A program made the position numbers and the translations under genes. A DNA stretch of 64,000 nucleotides from CAWJMD01 sp963845675 (lineage in GTDB: Bacteria; Actinomycetota; Actinomycetes; Actinomycetales; CAWJMD01), in assembly GCA_963845675.1 (NCBI GenBank), contig CAWJSX010000005.1, positions 124,001 to 188,000 on the forward strand, written 5' to 3'. Positions 52,805-61,467 of the stretch are shown piece by piece; position 1 is the first letter of the stretch; the number at the start of each line of letters is the position of its first letter. The notes below the pieces were generated by a model, which was given only the letters and a program-made list of their open reading frames with translations, made no database searches and was not told where the DNA came from.

Positions 52805-55657
52805 ATGACCACCACGTTCCAGCCGCGCGGGCGGCTGCCGGTCGCCGGCCCGACCCCGGCCGAGCGCCGCAGCGAGCGCCTGCGCGGTGCGGGCGCGGTG
52901 CTCGGGACACTGCTCGTCGTCGTGGGGGTGCCGCTGGCGCTGGTCGTGTTCATCGGCAACCCCCTGCCGACATCCCTGCCCTCACGCGACTGGTTGACCG
53001 CGGAGATCACGATCGACGTGATCCTCAAGGTGGTGGCCCTCGTCGTCTGGGCGGTGTGGGCCCACTTCGTGTCGTGCCTGCTCGTCGAGCTGCAGGCGGC
53101 CAGGCGCGGGTCCGGTCTCCCCTCGTCCGTCCCGTTCGGCGGCGGGAACCAGCTCGTCGCACGCAAGCTCGTCGCCGCCGTGCTGCTACTCGCCGGCGCG
53201 GCGACGCTCGCGCCACAGCCCGGAGGCACCGGCACCGAGCGGCCTGCCGGCGTCAGCGCGACGGCGGACGCCGCCTGGGGAGCCCGCTACCAGTCCCAGG
53301 CCGTGCAGATCGCCCAGCAGCAGGCGGCGGCCGAGCAGGCCGCGGTCGCCTCGGCCGGGGAGGCCTCGCAGACGGCGGCCACGCCGGCCGCCGAGGTCTA
53401 CTACACCGTGCAGCCGCCCAGCGGCCGCAACCACGACACCCTGTGGGACATCGCCGACCGCACCCTCGGCGACCCTCTGCGCTACAAGGAGATCTACCGG
53501 CTCAACACGGACCGCGTGCAGCCGGACGGGCGACGCCTGGTCGAGGCGGACCTGATCCGGCCCGGCTGGGTGCTGCTGATGCCGGCTGACGCGACCGGTG
53601 ACGGGCTCACAATGGTCGAGCCGGTCGCGCCGCCGGTGGCGGCACCGGTCGCGCCCGCCGAGTCGGCGGAGGGGGTCCTCGGGGCGGGCTCCGAGGCGGG
53701 GACGTCGGTCGAGACCGCGCCCGCCGTCGTGACCGGCGGCTCCGGCAGCACGGACAGCACAGGCAGCACCGGCAAGACGGGCAGCACCGGCAGCACCGAC
53801 AGCACCGGCAGCACCGGCAGCACCGGCAGCACCGACTCCGGTCGGCTCGCGCTCGGCGGCGGCCTGCTCGCCGCCGGTGTGCTGCTGGCGCTCTCGGGTC
53901 GCCGCGGGCCGTACCGGCCGGAGACCGAGGACGAGCAGCGGCTGCGGCTGGCGGCCGACACCGGGACCGCCGACCTGCTCGACCGCGCGCTGCGTCACCT
54001 GGCTGCGGGCCGCGCCCAGCAGGGTCGACCGCTGCCCGAGGCCGTCCTCGCCTACGCCGGTGCCGACCGCGTCGTGCTGCACCTCTCCGGCTCCGCGGAC
54101 ACCCCGGCGCTGCAGGACCCGCCGAGCCCGTGGACGGTCGGCGAGAACGGCCGCTCGTGGAGCGTCACCCACGACGCGGTCGCGGGCATGACCGCCCCTG
54201 ACGTCGCGGCCCCGTACCCCGCGCTGGTCAACGTCGCGTCGACCCACGGCTACGAGCTGCTGGTCGACCTGGAGGCGGCGCCCGGGCTCGTGTCGGTCGG
54301 CGGACACCACGAGACGGCCCGCGAGGTGGTCGTGTCGATGGCCGCCGAGCTCGCCACCAACGTCTGGTCCGATGGCGTCCGGGTCACCCTGGTCGGCTTC
54401 GGCGACGACCTGGTGGAGATCGCGCCCGACCACCTGGAGCAGGTCGGTGACCTGTCGGCGGTCCTCGACGAGGTCGAGTCGACGACCCGGGTCGCCGACG
54501 AGCTGAGTCGTTCGCTCGGCCTGGACGGAGTGCTCGCGGGCCGGATGTCCCGCGACCCCGGCCGCTTCCGTCCCCGCGTCATCGTGCTCTCGGCCCCGCC
54601 CACGCCGGCCGAGGCGACCCGGCTGCAGCAGCTGCTCGGCCGCGGTCGCACCCCGCTGGCCGCCCTGTGCGTCGGCGACTCGGTGGCGGCACGCTGGCGC
54701 TTCGCCGTCGACGAGGGGGGCTCGATCGACCTGGGGCCACTGGGTGTGAGCGGCACCGCACGCACGCTGGCGCCCGAGCAGTACCGCGCGATCGCCGGCC
54801 TGCTGCGCGACCTCGGCGCGGGCCGCGAGGAGCGGACCGCCGAAGTCGCGGCCATGAGCCCCGCCGCCGGCCTGGCCGAGGCGGCATCGCCTGACCCGGT
54901 CCGGCCGGCGCGGACCGTCGACCTCACCGGCTCGTCGCCGGTCCAGGTGCGGCTGCTCGGACCGGTCGAGGTCACGGCTCCCGGGACGGTCGACGAGCGG
55001 CAGCGTCCGCTCCTCGTGTCGTTCGTCGTGACCGTCGCGCTCGCCGACGACGGGCTGCACGACGCCGTCCTGCGCGCGACCGTGTGGCCCCGGGGGGTCA
55101 CCGACGAGATCGTGGCCTCGACCGCTGCCGCTGCGGTGGCCTGGCTCGGCCGTGACCCCGGGGGCCGTCCTCGGCTGTTGCAGGACGACGACGGCACGTG
55201 GCGGCTGTCCGACGACGTGGCCTGCGACCTCGACGCCCTGCGCCACGTCGCCGGCGGGGACGCGTCCGACCTGCAGGGACAGCTGGCCGTCCTGGCGCTC
55301 GGACGCGGGGAGGCGTTCTCGTCCGCCACCGGTGAGCGGTTCAGCTCCTTCGCGTTCGCGCGCGCGGCACAGCAGGCCCGGGTGCTGGTCACCACGGTCG
55401 CGCGGCAGGCCGGGGCCTCGGCGGTGTCGGCCGGGCGTCGCGACCTGGCCGAGCAGGCGCTGGTGAAGGGTCTGACCTTGGTGCCCACCGCGGAGCCACT
55501 CTGGCGCGACCTGCTGCGGCTGCGGGGGCCGGAGGGCGCACCCGGGACCGCGGAGCGGATGTACGCGGCGTTGTCGCGGCACCGCGCGCGGCCGGAGCCC
55601 GAGACCGACGCGCTCGTCGAGCAGCTCGTGCCGGGCAGCTCGCGACGGATGGCGTGA
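52805..55657 (+). CDS. LysM-BTAD membrane protein of the Tad locus
   Basis: The product has 950 residues. I chose ATG 52805, with GGAGGGGGAG upstream, over ATG 52763. Two membrane segments lie near 30-55 and 70-95, then another near 120-140. A LysM-like domain (about 195-260: N-H-D-T-L-W-D-I-A-D-R-T-L-G-D-P) is followed by Gly-Ser-Thr repeats, a membrane segment near 350, a large cytoplasmic part and a C-terminal AfsR/BTAD-type helical domain (about 705-945). It links wall binding outside with a regulatory repeat domain inside. Related proteins accompany actinobacterial Tad loci. The function is unknown. Confidence 0.8.
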   Translation: MTTTFQPRGRLPVAGPTPAERRSERLRGAGAVLGTLLVVVGVPLALVVFIGNPLPTSLPSRDWLTAEITIDVILKVVALVVWAVWAHFVSCLLVELQAARRGSGLPSSVPFGGGNQLVARKLVAAVLLLAGAATLAPQPGGTGTERPAGVSATADAAWGARYQSQAVQIAQQQAAAEQAAVASAGEASQTAATPAAEVYYTVQPPSGRNHDTLWDIADRTLGDPLRYKEIYRLNTDRVQPDGRRLVEADLIRPGWVLLMPADATGDGLTMVEPVAPPVAAPVAPAESAEGVLGAGSEAGTSVETAPAVVTGGSGSTDSTGSTGKTGSTGSTDSTGSTGSTGSTDSGRLALGGGLLAAGVLLALSGRRGPYRPETEDEQRLRLAADTGTADLLDRALRHLAAGRAQQGRPLPEAVLAYAGADRVVLHLSGSADTPALQDPPSPWTVGENGRSWSVTHDAVAGMTAPDVAAPYPALVNVASTHGYELLVDLEAAPGLVSVGGHHETAREVVVSMAAELATNVWSDGVRVTLVGFGDDLVEIAPDHLEQVGDLSAVLDEVESTTRVADELSRSLGLDGVLAGRMSRDPGRFRPRVIVLSAPPTPAEATRLQQLLGRGRTPLAALCVGDSVAARWRFAVDEGGSIDLGPLGVSGTARTLAPEQYRAIAGLLRDLGAGREERTAEVAAMSPAAGLAEAASPDPVRPARTVDLTGSSPVQVRLLGPVEVTAPGTVDERQRPLLVSFVVTVALADDGLHDAVLRATVWPRGVTDEIVASTAAAAVAWLGRDPGGRPRLLQDDDGTWRLSDDVACDLDALRHVAGGDASDLQGQLAVLALGRGEAFSSATGERFSSFAFARAAQQARVLVTTVARQAGASAVSAGRRDLAEQALVKGLTLVPTAEPLWRDLLRLRGPEGAPGTAERMYAALSRHRARPEPETDALVEQLVPGSSRRMA
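53744..53833 (+). repeat. tandem 9-bp repeat encoding Gly-Ser-Thr
   Basis: Ten 9-bp units of the type GGCAGCACC (variants GACAGCACA, GGCAAGACG) encode G-S-T/D-S-T. They lie between the LysM domain and a membrane helix and act as a flexible linker. Copy number may vary between strains. Confidence 0.85.
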
Positions 55658-55669
55658 GGGGGGTCCACG

Positions 55670-55967
55670 GTGCGTGACCTCTACAAGTACGACGTCGACG
55701 ACCTCCACGAGGCCGCGCAGGGCCTCACCACGCTTGAGGAGCGACTTCGAGAACGCCTCGCAGGTGCGGGAGAGCCGGGACGACGCCCTGGGGTACGGCG
55801 ACCTCCGCGGTGCCATGGCCGACTTCGTCGACAACTGGAAGCACAACCGTGAGCGCCAGCTGGAGACGCTGTCGTCGGCCGAGGAGGCACTCACCGGCAT
55901 CACCGAGAACTACGTCGCCTTCGACGAGCAGGCCGTCGCCACGCTGAACGAGACGTCGAACGGGTGA
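55670..55967 (+). pseudogene. WXG100-like small helical protein, one frameshift
   Basis: GTG 55670 begins R-D-L-Y-K-Y-D-V-D-D-L-H-E-A-A-Q-G-L. One extra T near 55735 (CTTGAGG) shifts the frame; the rest reads D-F-V-D-N-W-K-H-N-R-E-R-Q-L with a Trp in the turn and ends at 55967 after 98 codons. Size and two-helix hairpin fit the ESAT-6/WXG100 group secreted by type VII systems. The W-x-G is not strict. Confidence 0.6.
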
Positions 55968-56590
55968 CCCGGGTGCAGGAGAGCGGCTACACCTTCACCG
56001 TCGAGGCCGACGGCCGGTGGCTCGCCCTGCCCACGGCGTGGGAGGGCGATGCCGCCGACTGGGCAGGCGACCTCGTCGACCAGGCTCTGGTCGCGCGGGG
56101 CGTGGAGGAGCCCGCGGTCGTGCGGCAGCTGTACGTGCAGTCCCTCGCCGGCCTGGGCGAGCAGCTCGCCTCTCGCGATCGGGAGGGCGGGCGTCTCGTC
56201 GCCGCCTACGCGCTCGTGCCGGGGGAGGACATCGTCCCCGTCACCGCCGCCGAGCTCGAGGTCCTGCCCCTGGAACCCGGCATGACGCACGAGCACCTGG
56301 CCGACGGCCTCACCCTTCCGCAGGAACAGCGCTACACCGATCCGCAGCTCGACGAGTTCGAGACGGAGGCCGGTGTCGCGCTGCGCGTGAAGCAGGTGGC
56401 TGTCGTGGAGGAGCCCGACGGCCGCAGCTCGGCGGCCACCCTGGTCGCCTTCGTCTGGCCCGGGCCCGTGGACGGGACGGCAGTCCTCCTGCACGCGTAC
56501 TTCGGCTCCCCGGTCCACGCCGAGCTGCACGAGGACGAGCTGGACGACCTGGCGCGGTCGCTGACGGTCACCGAGGTGAGGTCGCCGTGA
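55964..56590 (+). CDS. protein of unknown function in the type VII neighbourhood
   Basis: The product has 208 residues from GTG 55964 (four-base overlap). There is no signal or membrane segment. It is acidic, with alternating beta-strand and helix pattern: Y-T-F-T-V-E-A-D-G-R-W-L-A-L-P, Q-V-A-V-V-E-E-P-D-G-R, and a final helix E-L-D-D-L-A-R-S-L. The next gene has a similar size and plan. A chaperone or immunity role for the WXG100-like partner is possible but not shown. Confidence 0.55.
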   Translation: MTRVQESGYTFTVEADGRWLALPTAWEGDAADWAGDLVDQALVARGVEEPAVVRQLYVQSLAGLGEQLASRDREGGRLVAAYALVPGEDIVPVTAAELEVLPLEPGMTHEHLADGLTLPQEQRYTDPQLDEFETEAGVALRVKQVAVVEEPDGRSSAATLVAFVWPGPVDGTAVLLHAYFGSPVHAELHEDELDDLARSLTVTEVRSP

Positions 56591-57348
56591 CGGCACAGGT
56601 CGACGAGGTCGAGCCGTCCGTGTCCTACCGGATGGCGCTCCCGGAGCCGTGGGTCCGGCTCCCGATGGAGCCGACGGCCATGCGTGCGGCCGTCCGGGCG
56701 TGGTTGCTGAGGAAGTACGCGCACCGCTCCCGGGACGAGACGGTCCAGCTGCGTCGTCAGGTCGAGGAGGAGCTGGTGGCGCTGACGCGACGCCCCGGCA
56801 CGGAGTACGCGCGTCAGATGCTGGTCCTGTCCCTCGAGGTCGGTCAGATCCCGGTGAGCGCGAGCTGCCTGGTGTCCCTGCTCCCGCAGGACCTCTCGGC
56901 TCCGGACGCGCTGACGACACTGGCCGCCGAGCTGGCGGACGGGTCGGTCCACTGCGAGGTGGACGACCTGGGCTCCAACCAGGCCGTGGTCGTCGTCCGC
57001 GACGAGGTCGTCCCCGGTGCTCGTGACGGCCGGACGAACGCGGAGCTGGTCGACCTGGCCGGGCAGACGATGGCGAGGTTGCGGCCCGACGACGCGTCGG
57101 GGCAGGACGCCGTGCGGCAGGACGGTGCGCGGCAGGACGCCGTGGACGGGGCCGAGCTCGAGCGGCTCGTCGCCGACGCCGAGCGCAGCCGGTGCGTGGA
57201 CGTCTTCATCCCCGTGCCGGACCAGCCCCGGTGCCTGCTGCTGACCTTCTCGACGCCGCTCGTCCCGATGTTCGACCCGTTGACGACGCTGTTCATCACG
57301 CTCGCCGCGACGGTGCAGTGGCGGGTCGGTGACGACCGGTGGCGATGA
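56587..57348 (+). CDS. protein of unknown function, possible relative of the preceding gene
   Basis: The product has 253 residues from GTG 56587 (four-base overlap). No signal peptide is present. It has P-E-P-W-V-R-L-P-M and L-L-T-F-S-T-P-L-V-P-M-F-D-P, reminiscent of soluble cytosolic proteins near ESX genes. A short repeat (Q-D-A-V-R-Q-D-G-A-R-Q-D-A-V) sits near 180. The two genes together look like an accessory pair for the small WXG100-like proteins. The function is unknown. Confidence 0.55.
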   Translation: MTAQVDEVEPSVSYRMALPEPWVRLPMEPTAMRAAVRAWLLRKYAHRSRDETVQLRRQVEEELVALTRRPGTEYARQMLVLSLEVGQIPVSASCLVSLLPQDLSAPDALTTLAAELADGSVHCEVDDLGSNQAVVVVRDEVVPGARDGRTNAELVDLAGQTMARLRPDDASGQDAVRQDGARQDAVDGAELERLVADAERSRCVDVFIPVPDQPRCLLLTFSTPLVPMFDPLTTLFITLAATVQWRVGDDRWR

Positions 57349-57464
57349 CCTAGGCACACCAGAGTTCCTGTCGGCGGGCGGACCGCCGGACAGGTGGCCT
57401 CCCAGGGGGTCGAGCCGGCGGGGGCGGTCCCCGGCGGTGGATGACGGAAGGCGATGGAGGAGAC

Positions 57465-57758
57465 ATGGCAGTTACGCTGCGCGACGAGGACGTCCAGGCG
57501 CTGAAGACCGCGCTGGTCAACGGTCAGCAGGAGGTCGACGGGGTGCTGGAGGCTCTGCACGGCACTGCCGTGGAGCGCATCCACCAGGGTCTCGAGGGGA
57601 CCCAGACGGCGACCGCGTTCGACGAGAAGATCACCGAGCTGATCCAGCAGCTGCGCGAGACGCTGCCGGCATTCGAGGCGCTGGGCACGTTCGTCACCAG
57701 CTACCTCGAGCAGTTCCACGCGACGGACCAGGAGCAGGCCTCCGCGCTGCGCGGTTGA
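57465..57758 (+). CDS. small helical protein, WXG100-like
   Basis: The product has 97 residues from ATG 57465, preceded by GGAGGAG. It is all helical: V-Q-A-L-K-T-A-L-V-N-G-Q-Q-E-V-D-G-V-L-E, then L-I-Q-Q-L-R-E-T-L. Size and a C-terminal Y-L-E-Q-F resemble a type VII substrate tail (Y-x-x-x-D/E is not exact). No W-x-G turn is present, so the family is uncertain. A strong terminator follows. Confidence 0.6.
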   Translation: MAVTLRDEDVQALKTALVNGQQEVDGVLEALHGTAVERIHQGLEGTQTATAFDEKITELIQQLRETLPAFEALGTFVTSYLEQFHATDQEQASALRG

Positions 57759-57777
57759 CCCTGGTCTGACGGGGGCG

Positions 57778-57809
57778 GGTGACCCGGGCGCACGTGGGCC
57801 CGGGTCACC
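57778..57809. terminator. bidirectional terminator hairpin
   Basis: Perfect 12-bp arms GGTGACCCGGGC (57778-57789) and GCCCGGGTCACC (57798-57809), eight-base loop, between two converging genes. Confidence 0.8.
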
Positions 57810-57810
57810 G

Positions 57811-58158
57811 TCACCACAGGGGGCCGGGGGCGGCCAGCCACGCGAGGTTGAGCACCACGGCGGCGCACAGCGCCGTCGCCGCCAGCACCGCGAAGGTCTC
57901 GACGTACGTGTCGGACCGGCTGGTGTCCACACCGAGCCCCGGGAAGATCCGGGGCACGGCCAGGTAGAGCGCACGCAGCACCACGTAGAGCACGACGAGG
58001 ACGACGGCCGCGAAGGTGGCCGTCTGGGCCAGGGCGGCCCACCCGTCCGTCCACCCCGCGAGGGCGGTCGTGACGGCGACCGCCACGCCTGCGACGGCGC
58101 CGACGGCGGCGCCGACGGCGAGGTGCCTGCGGACTGCGACGAGGTAGGGCACGGGCAT
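57811..58158 (-). CDS. small multi-pass membrane protein of unknown function
   Basis: The product has 115 residues with about three membrane segments near 11-32, 42-66 and 90-112. A polar loop (G-V-D-T-S-R-S-D-T-Y) lies between the second and third. No family is recognised. It lies in antisense orientation inside the secretion neighbourhood and diverges from the gene at 58203. Confidence 0.55.
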   Translation of the reverse strand: MPVPYLVAVRRHLAVGAAVGAVAGVAVAVTTALAGWTDGWAALAQTATFAAVVLVVLYVVLRALYLAVPRIFPGLGVDTSRSDTYVETFAVLAATALCAAVVLNLAWLAAPGPLW

Positions 58159-58202
58159 GAACCCGACACTAGCGACGAGAACGAGATCGAAGGGGCATCA
58201 CG

Positions 58203-59540
58203 ATGGCGATCGACTGGGACCCGCTGGCGACGGACGGTGACCCCTTCCCGGCGCTGCCTCAGCAGGTCACGTCCTACGGACAGGACCTGCAGCGCACCGG
58301 CGACCTCATCGCCGAGCAGGTGACCCTGCTCCGCAGGCTGGCGCAGGAGGACTCCTGGTACACCGACGCCGCTGACGCCTTCCGCGAGAAGGCCGAGGAG
58401 CTCGCGGACCGGATCGACAAGGTGAAGGACCGCTACCAGCAGGCGGGAGCGCACCTCATCACGTTCGCCGACACGGCGGACGAGGCGCAGCGCGCCGCGG
58501 TCGTCGTGCGGGACGAGGCGCGCGAGGCGCAGCGCGCGCTGCAGAGCAACCCGGTGGTCGAGCCCGGCACGGCTCCGCCGGGCGAGCCCGCTCCTGCGCT
58601 GACCCCTGCCCAGCGCGCCCAGAACCGGCGACACGACGACGCCTCCGACGCGCTGTCACGGCTCCAGGGCGACTTCGACCGCCTGGTCGACGAGGCCCGG
58701 TCCGCCGCGAGCACGTGCGCGGGTCGCATCTCGGACGCCATCGACGACGACGTCAAGGACGACTGGTGGGACCGGAACGCGGGCTGGCTGAAGACGGTGA
58801 CGAAGGTGCTCGGCTGGGTCGTGACGATCGCGGCGATCGTGCTGCTGACGGTCGCGACCGGTGGGACGATCTGGCTGGTGGCCCTCGGCGTGGGTCTCGC
58901 GGCGGGCATCGCCTCCCTCCTCATCAACGTCGGGCTCGCGCGGAACGCCGAAGGAGGGTGGTCCGCCGTCGCGTTCGACGCGATCGGTGTGCTGACGCTC
59001 GGCGCCGGCGGCCTGTTCGCCAGGATCGGCTCGAAGGCCTTCCCCGCACTCCGCGCCGCCACGGCGACCTTCCGGTCGGAGCAGGCGGCGGCGGCGACGA
59101 TGCGCTCGTTCGGCCTGCGTGTCCCGATCGCCCGGTTCTTCGCCAGCCGGAACATCCCGCTCGTCTCGCGCTTCGCGTCCGGACGGCTCGCGTCGATGGG
59201 GGACGAGGCAGCCCGAGCGGGGAGCACCGCCTACCAGGCCGTGATGGCGGTGCGTCCGGTCACCGTCCCGCAACGGCTCGTGCACGGAGGTCAGTCGGCC
59301 GCGCAGCAGATGGTCGTCACCCGCGAGCTGCTGGCCGGGTTGCGCGCCACGTCTGGCGCGCCGACCGCCCTTGTCCAGGGCCTCTCCAGCCTGAACCGCG
59401 TGAACCTCGCGGCCACGAGCGCGGGACTGATCAGCCTCGGGAGCACCGTGGCGGAGACCGTGACCTCGGACGGCGCCAACGACGCCGCCAACGGCCTGGT
59501 CGACATCGCCGTCGACCTGCTGCCGCGCATCGTGCCCTGA
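58203..59540 (+). CDS. putative type VII-secreted membrane-inserting protein
   Basis: The product has 445 residues. The first 120 residues are helical with the T7SS-signal pattern (D-W-D-P-L-A-T-D-G-D-P-F-P, S-W-Y-T-D-A-A-D-A-F-R-E-K-A, K-V-K-D-R-Y-Q-Q-A-G). A W-W-D-R-N-A-G-W-L-K motif leads into two hydrophobic segments (about 205-255) and an Ala/Arg-rich C-terminal part with no enzyme motif. This layout (WXG100-like head, membrane core, variable tail) is that of many actinobacterial secreted toxins, but no toxin domain is recognised. Confidence 0.65.
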   Translation: MAIDWDPLATDGDPFPALPQQVTSYGQDLQRTGDLIAEQVTLLRRLAQEDSWYTDAADAFREKAEELADRIDKVKDRYQQAGAHLITFADTADEAQRAAVVVRDEAREAQRALQSNPVVEPGTAPPGEPAPALTPAQRAQNRRHDDASDALSRLQGDFDRLVDEARSAASTCAGRISDAIDDDVKDDWWDRNAGWLKTVTKVLGWVVTIAAIVLLTVATGGTIWLVALGVGLAAGIASLLINVGLARNAEGGWSAVAFDAIGVLTLGAGGLFARIGSKAFPALRAATATFRSEQAAAATMRSFGLRVPIARFFASRNIPLVSRFASGRLASMGDEAARAGSTAYQAVMAVRPVTVPQRLVHGGQSAAQQMVVTRELLAGLRATSGAPTALVQGLSSLNRVNLAATSAGLISLGSTVAETVTSDGANDAANGLVDIAVDLLPRIVP

Positions 59541-59565
59541 TTCGGGGTGGCGGTCGCCGCGCCGG

Positions 59566-59991
59566 TCAGCGGTAGAGCCCGAGCCCGGTGACCACGGGGT
59601 CGAGCAGCAGCGCCGCCGCGGCCACCCCGAGGCCCGCCGGCACGAGGTTGAGGATCGCGACCCCGACCCGGCGGGTGGTGGTGGGCGCGGCGAACGGTTC
59701 TCGAGGGCCGCCGGCGTAGCCGACAAGCCACACGACGAGTCCGGCCACGAGCGACACCGCCGTGATGACGATCGCCAGGCCGAGCACCACAGCCAGCACG
59801 AGGCGGCCGCCCGTGGCGGCGGCCACCACGGCTGCCAGCGCACCGACGGCCAGACCCAGCAGCAGCGGCACCCGCACGGCCGGCCGGACGCTGACGCGTC
59901 CCTTGCGGTCCACCCGCACGTCGTCCTCGGCCCACTGCTGGGCCCGGACCGCCGGATCGGTCCCGTGCTCCCGCCCTGACTCCGTCACCAC
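59566..59991 (-). CDS. small membrane protein of unknown function
   Basis: The product has 141 residues from GTG 59991. An acidic head (Q-Q-W-A-E-D-D-V-R-V-D) precedes three hydrophobic segments near 45-62, 65-92 and 112-135. It lies antisense between two candidate secreted proteins, like the gene at 57811, and could be an immunity partner of a membrane-acting protein; this is inference. Confidence 0.55.
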   Translation of the reverse strand: MVTESGREHGTDPAVRAQQWAEDDVRVDRKGRVSVRPAVRVPLLLGLAVGALAAVVAAATGGRLVLAVVLGLAIVITAVSLVAGLVVWLVGYAGGPREPFAAPTTTRRVGVAILNLVPAGLGVAAAALLLDPVVTGLGLYR

Positions 59992-60085
59992 GCCAGCCTA
60001 CGACGGTCGTTCGGGGCACGAACGCGACATCGCGCCCCTGGCGTCCATACACTGACGGCACGTCGAGCCGCACCACGGGGGGGCC

Positions 60086-60550
60086 GTGTACGGAGATCCG
60101 CAGCAGATCCGAGCCGTGGCGACGCAGCTGCGCGGGCTTGCCGACGAGGTCGGGGACGAGCAGTCGGTGCTGGCGCGTGGGCTGGACGTCGAGTGGCGCT
60201 CGGTCGCCGCCGACGCCTTCCGGCAGGAGCTGCGCGCGTGGCAGGCCGGGGTGGCGCGGAGCGTGGACGAGATCCGTCAGGCCGCCGCTGCCGTCGACCG
60301 TCACGCCGACGAGGTCGAGGAGCGGATCGAGGCGATCCGGGCGGCGGAGGCCTGGGCCCGGCAGGAGATCGCCGAGCTGCGGGACACCGCGTCGGGCGCG
60401 CTCGACCGCATCGGTGCCGCGGCACGTGACCTGGTCGATGACGCCGTGTCCTTCGCGCGCGAGCGGCTAGGAGCCGTGCCCGACGTGCTGCCGGACGCCG
60501 GGGACGTGGGCTGGCTGTCGGTGCGGGACCGCCTCGGTGGTGGACGGTGA
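60086..60550 (+). CDS. WXG100-like protein
   Basis: The product has 154 residues from GTG 60086. Helix-turn-helix hairpin with V-E-W-R-S-V-A-A-D-A-F-R-Q-E-L: the W-R-S replaces W-x-G at the turn, a common variant. A long second helix and a C-terminal extension follow. It heads an operon with three genes, each overlapping the next by four to eight bases. Confidence 0.7.
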   Translation: MYGDPQQIRAVATQLRGLADEVGDEQSVLARGLDVEWRSVAADAFRQELRAWQAGVARSVDEIRQAAAAVDRHADEVEERIEAIRAAEAWARQEIAELRDTASGALDRIGAAARDLVDDAVSFARERLGAVPDVLPDAGDVGWLSVRDRLGGGR

Positions 60551-61467
60551 ACTCCCCCGTGGGGCCTCGTCCGGCGCGACTCGCGCCACGGCGCCGCGCC
60601 CTCGCCGACGCCGACGTCGCCGCACTGTTGGAGGCGATGCCCGGGCTCCCGCTGCCGCCCGAGCTGCAGACGCGGTGGCCCGTGGACGACAGATCGCCCG
60701 AGCGGCGAGCCGCCCGGGCCGCGGCCTACGCGCGGATGGTGGGTCGTGGTGTCCTGACCCGTTCACCGGCGGGGCCCGACGACCTGATCGACGCGATGAA
60801 CCCCGCGGTGTTCGAGGCGCTGACGCTGCCCGGGGCAGCCGACGTCGTGGTGCTCGTCCGCAGCTGGTGCCGCGACACGTCGTTCGTGGCCGGCTTCGCG
60901 CTCAGCGGTGAGCGGGGCGTCGGGATGGTGCGTCGGTGGGAGGTTCCCGCGGGTGGCGGTGCGGGTGTCGGGTCGAACGGGCGCGCGGTCGCCCGTCCGG
61001 GTCTGGAGCTGAGCGCCTTCCTGGCGGACTCCCTCCTCCCCGAGATCCTGCGCACGGTTCCGCCCGTCGAGGGTCACCCGCCCGGTGCGGCAGCCGGGGT
61101 CGACGTGCGTGCGCTGGACTCGGCCGCGCTGGTCGCAGCCCTGCGGGACCGGCGCCCCGACATCGTCGGAGCCCTCTGTGAGAGAGCGGGTCTGGCGACG
61201 ACGCCGCCGGAGCTCGAGGACCTCGCGGACCGCTGGGAGGGCGGCCTCGACGTCAGCCTGCGGCGCCCGGGCGGCTCCGATGCGCTCACCGGGACGTGGT
61301 GGCTGGCCGGTGGACGGTGGCTACGTGCCCTCGTGAGCGGCGCCGGGGGCGATGCGCCCTTCGAGGGTCTGCTCGAGCTGCGGCCGACGACGCGGGCTGT
61401 GATCGAGGCCGACCTGCTGGCGGCGCTGGTGCGGCTGTCGCGCGCGGAGGTGGACGACGGTGGGTGA
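60547..61467 (+). CDS. EspG-like or ESX-associated cytosolic protein
   Basis: The product has 306 residues from GTG 60547. It lacks signal and membrane segments. Its size, mixed alpha/beta pattern and place between a WXG100-like gene and an effector gene suit an EspG-type chaperone. L-T-R-S-P-A-G-P-D-D-L-I-D-A-M and T-G-T-W-W-L-A-G-G-R-W are visible. The assignment rests mainly on context. Confidence 0.5.
   Translation: MNSPVGPRPARLAPRRRALADADVAALLEAMPGLPLPPELQTRWPVDDRSPERRAARAAAYARMVGRGVLTRSPAGPDDLIDAMNPAVFEALTLPGAADVVVLVRSWCRDTSFVAGFALSGERGVGMVRRWEVPAGGGAGVGSNGRAVARPGLELSAFLADSLLPEILRTVPPVEGHPPGAAAGVDVRALDSAALVAALRDRRPDIVGALCERAGLATTPPELEDLADRWEGGLDVSLRRPGGSDALTGTWWLAGGRWLRALVSGAGGDAPFEGLLELRPTTRAVIEADLLAALVRLSRAEVDDGG

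Noticed and set aside
52763..52807. Alternative ATG at 52763 and an 11-codon leader ORF at 52773 before the LysM-BTAD gene
   Set aside because: The ribosome binding site GGAGGGGGAG fits ATG 52805, and the leader has no regulatory codon pattern or paired hairpins.
53744..53833. Regular short repeats that could suggest a CRISPR array
   Set aside because: Units are 9 bp, contiguous, without spacers, and code in frame for Gly-Ser-Thr inside a larger gene.
59541..59565. Terminator between the converging genes at 59540 and 59566
   Set aside because: Only 25 bases with no stable inverted repeat.
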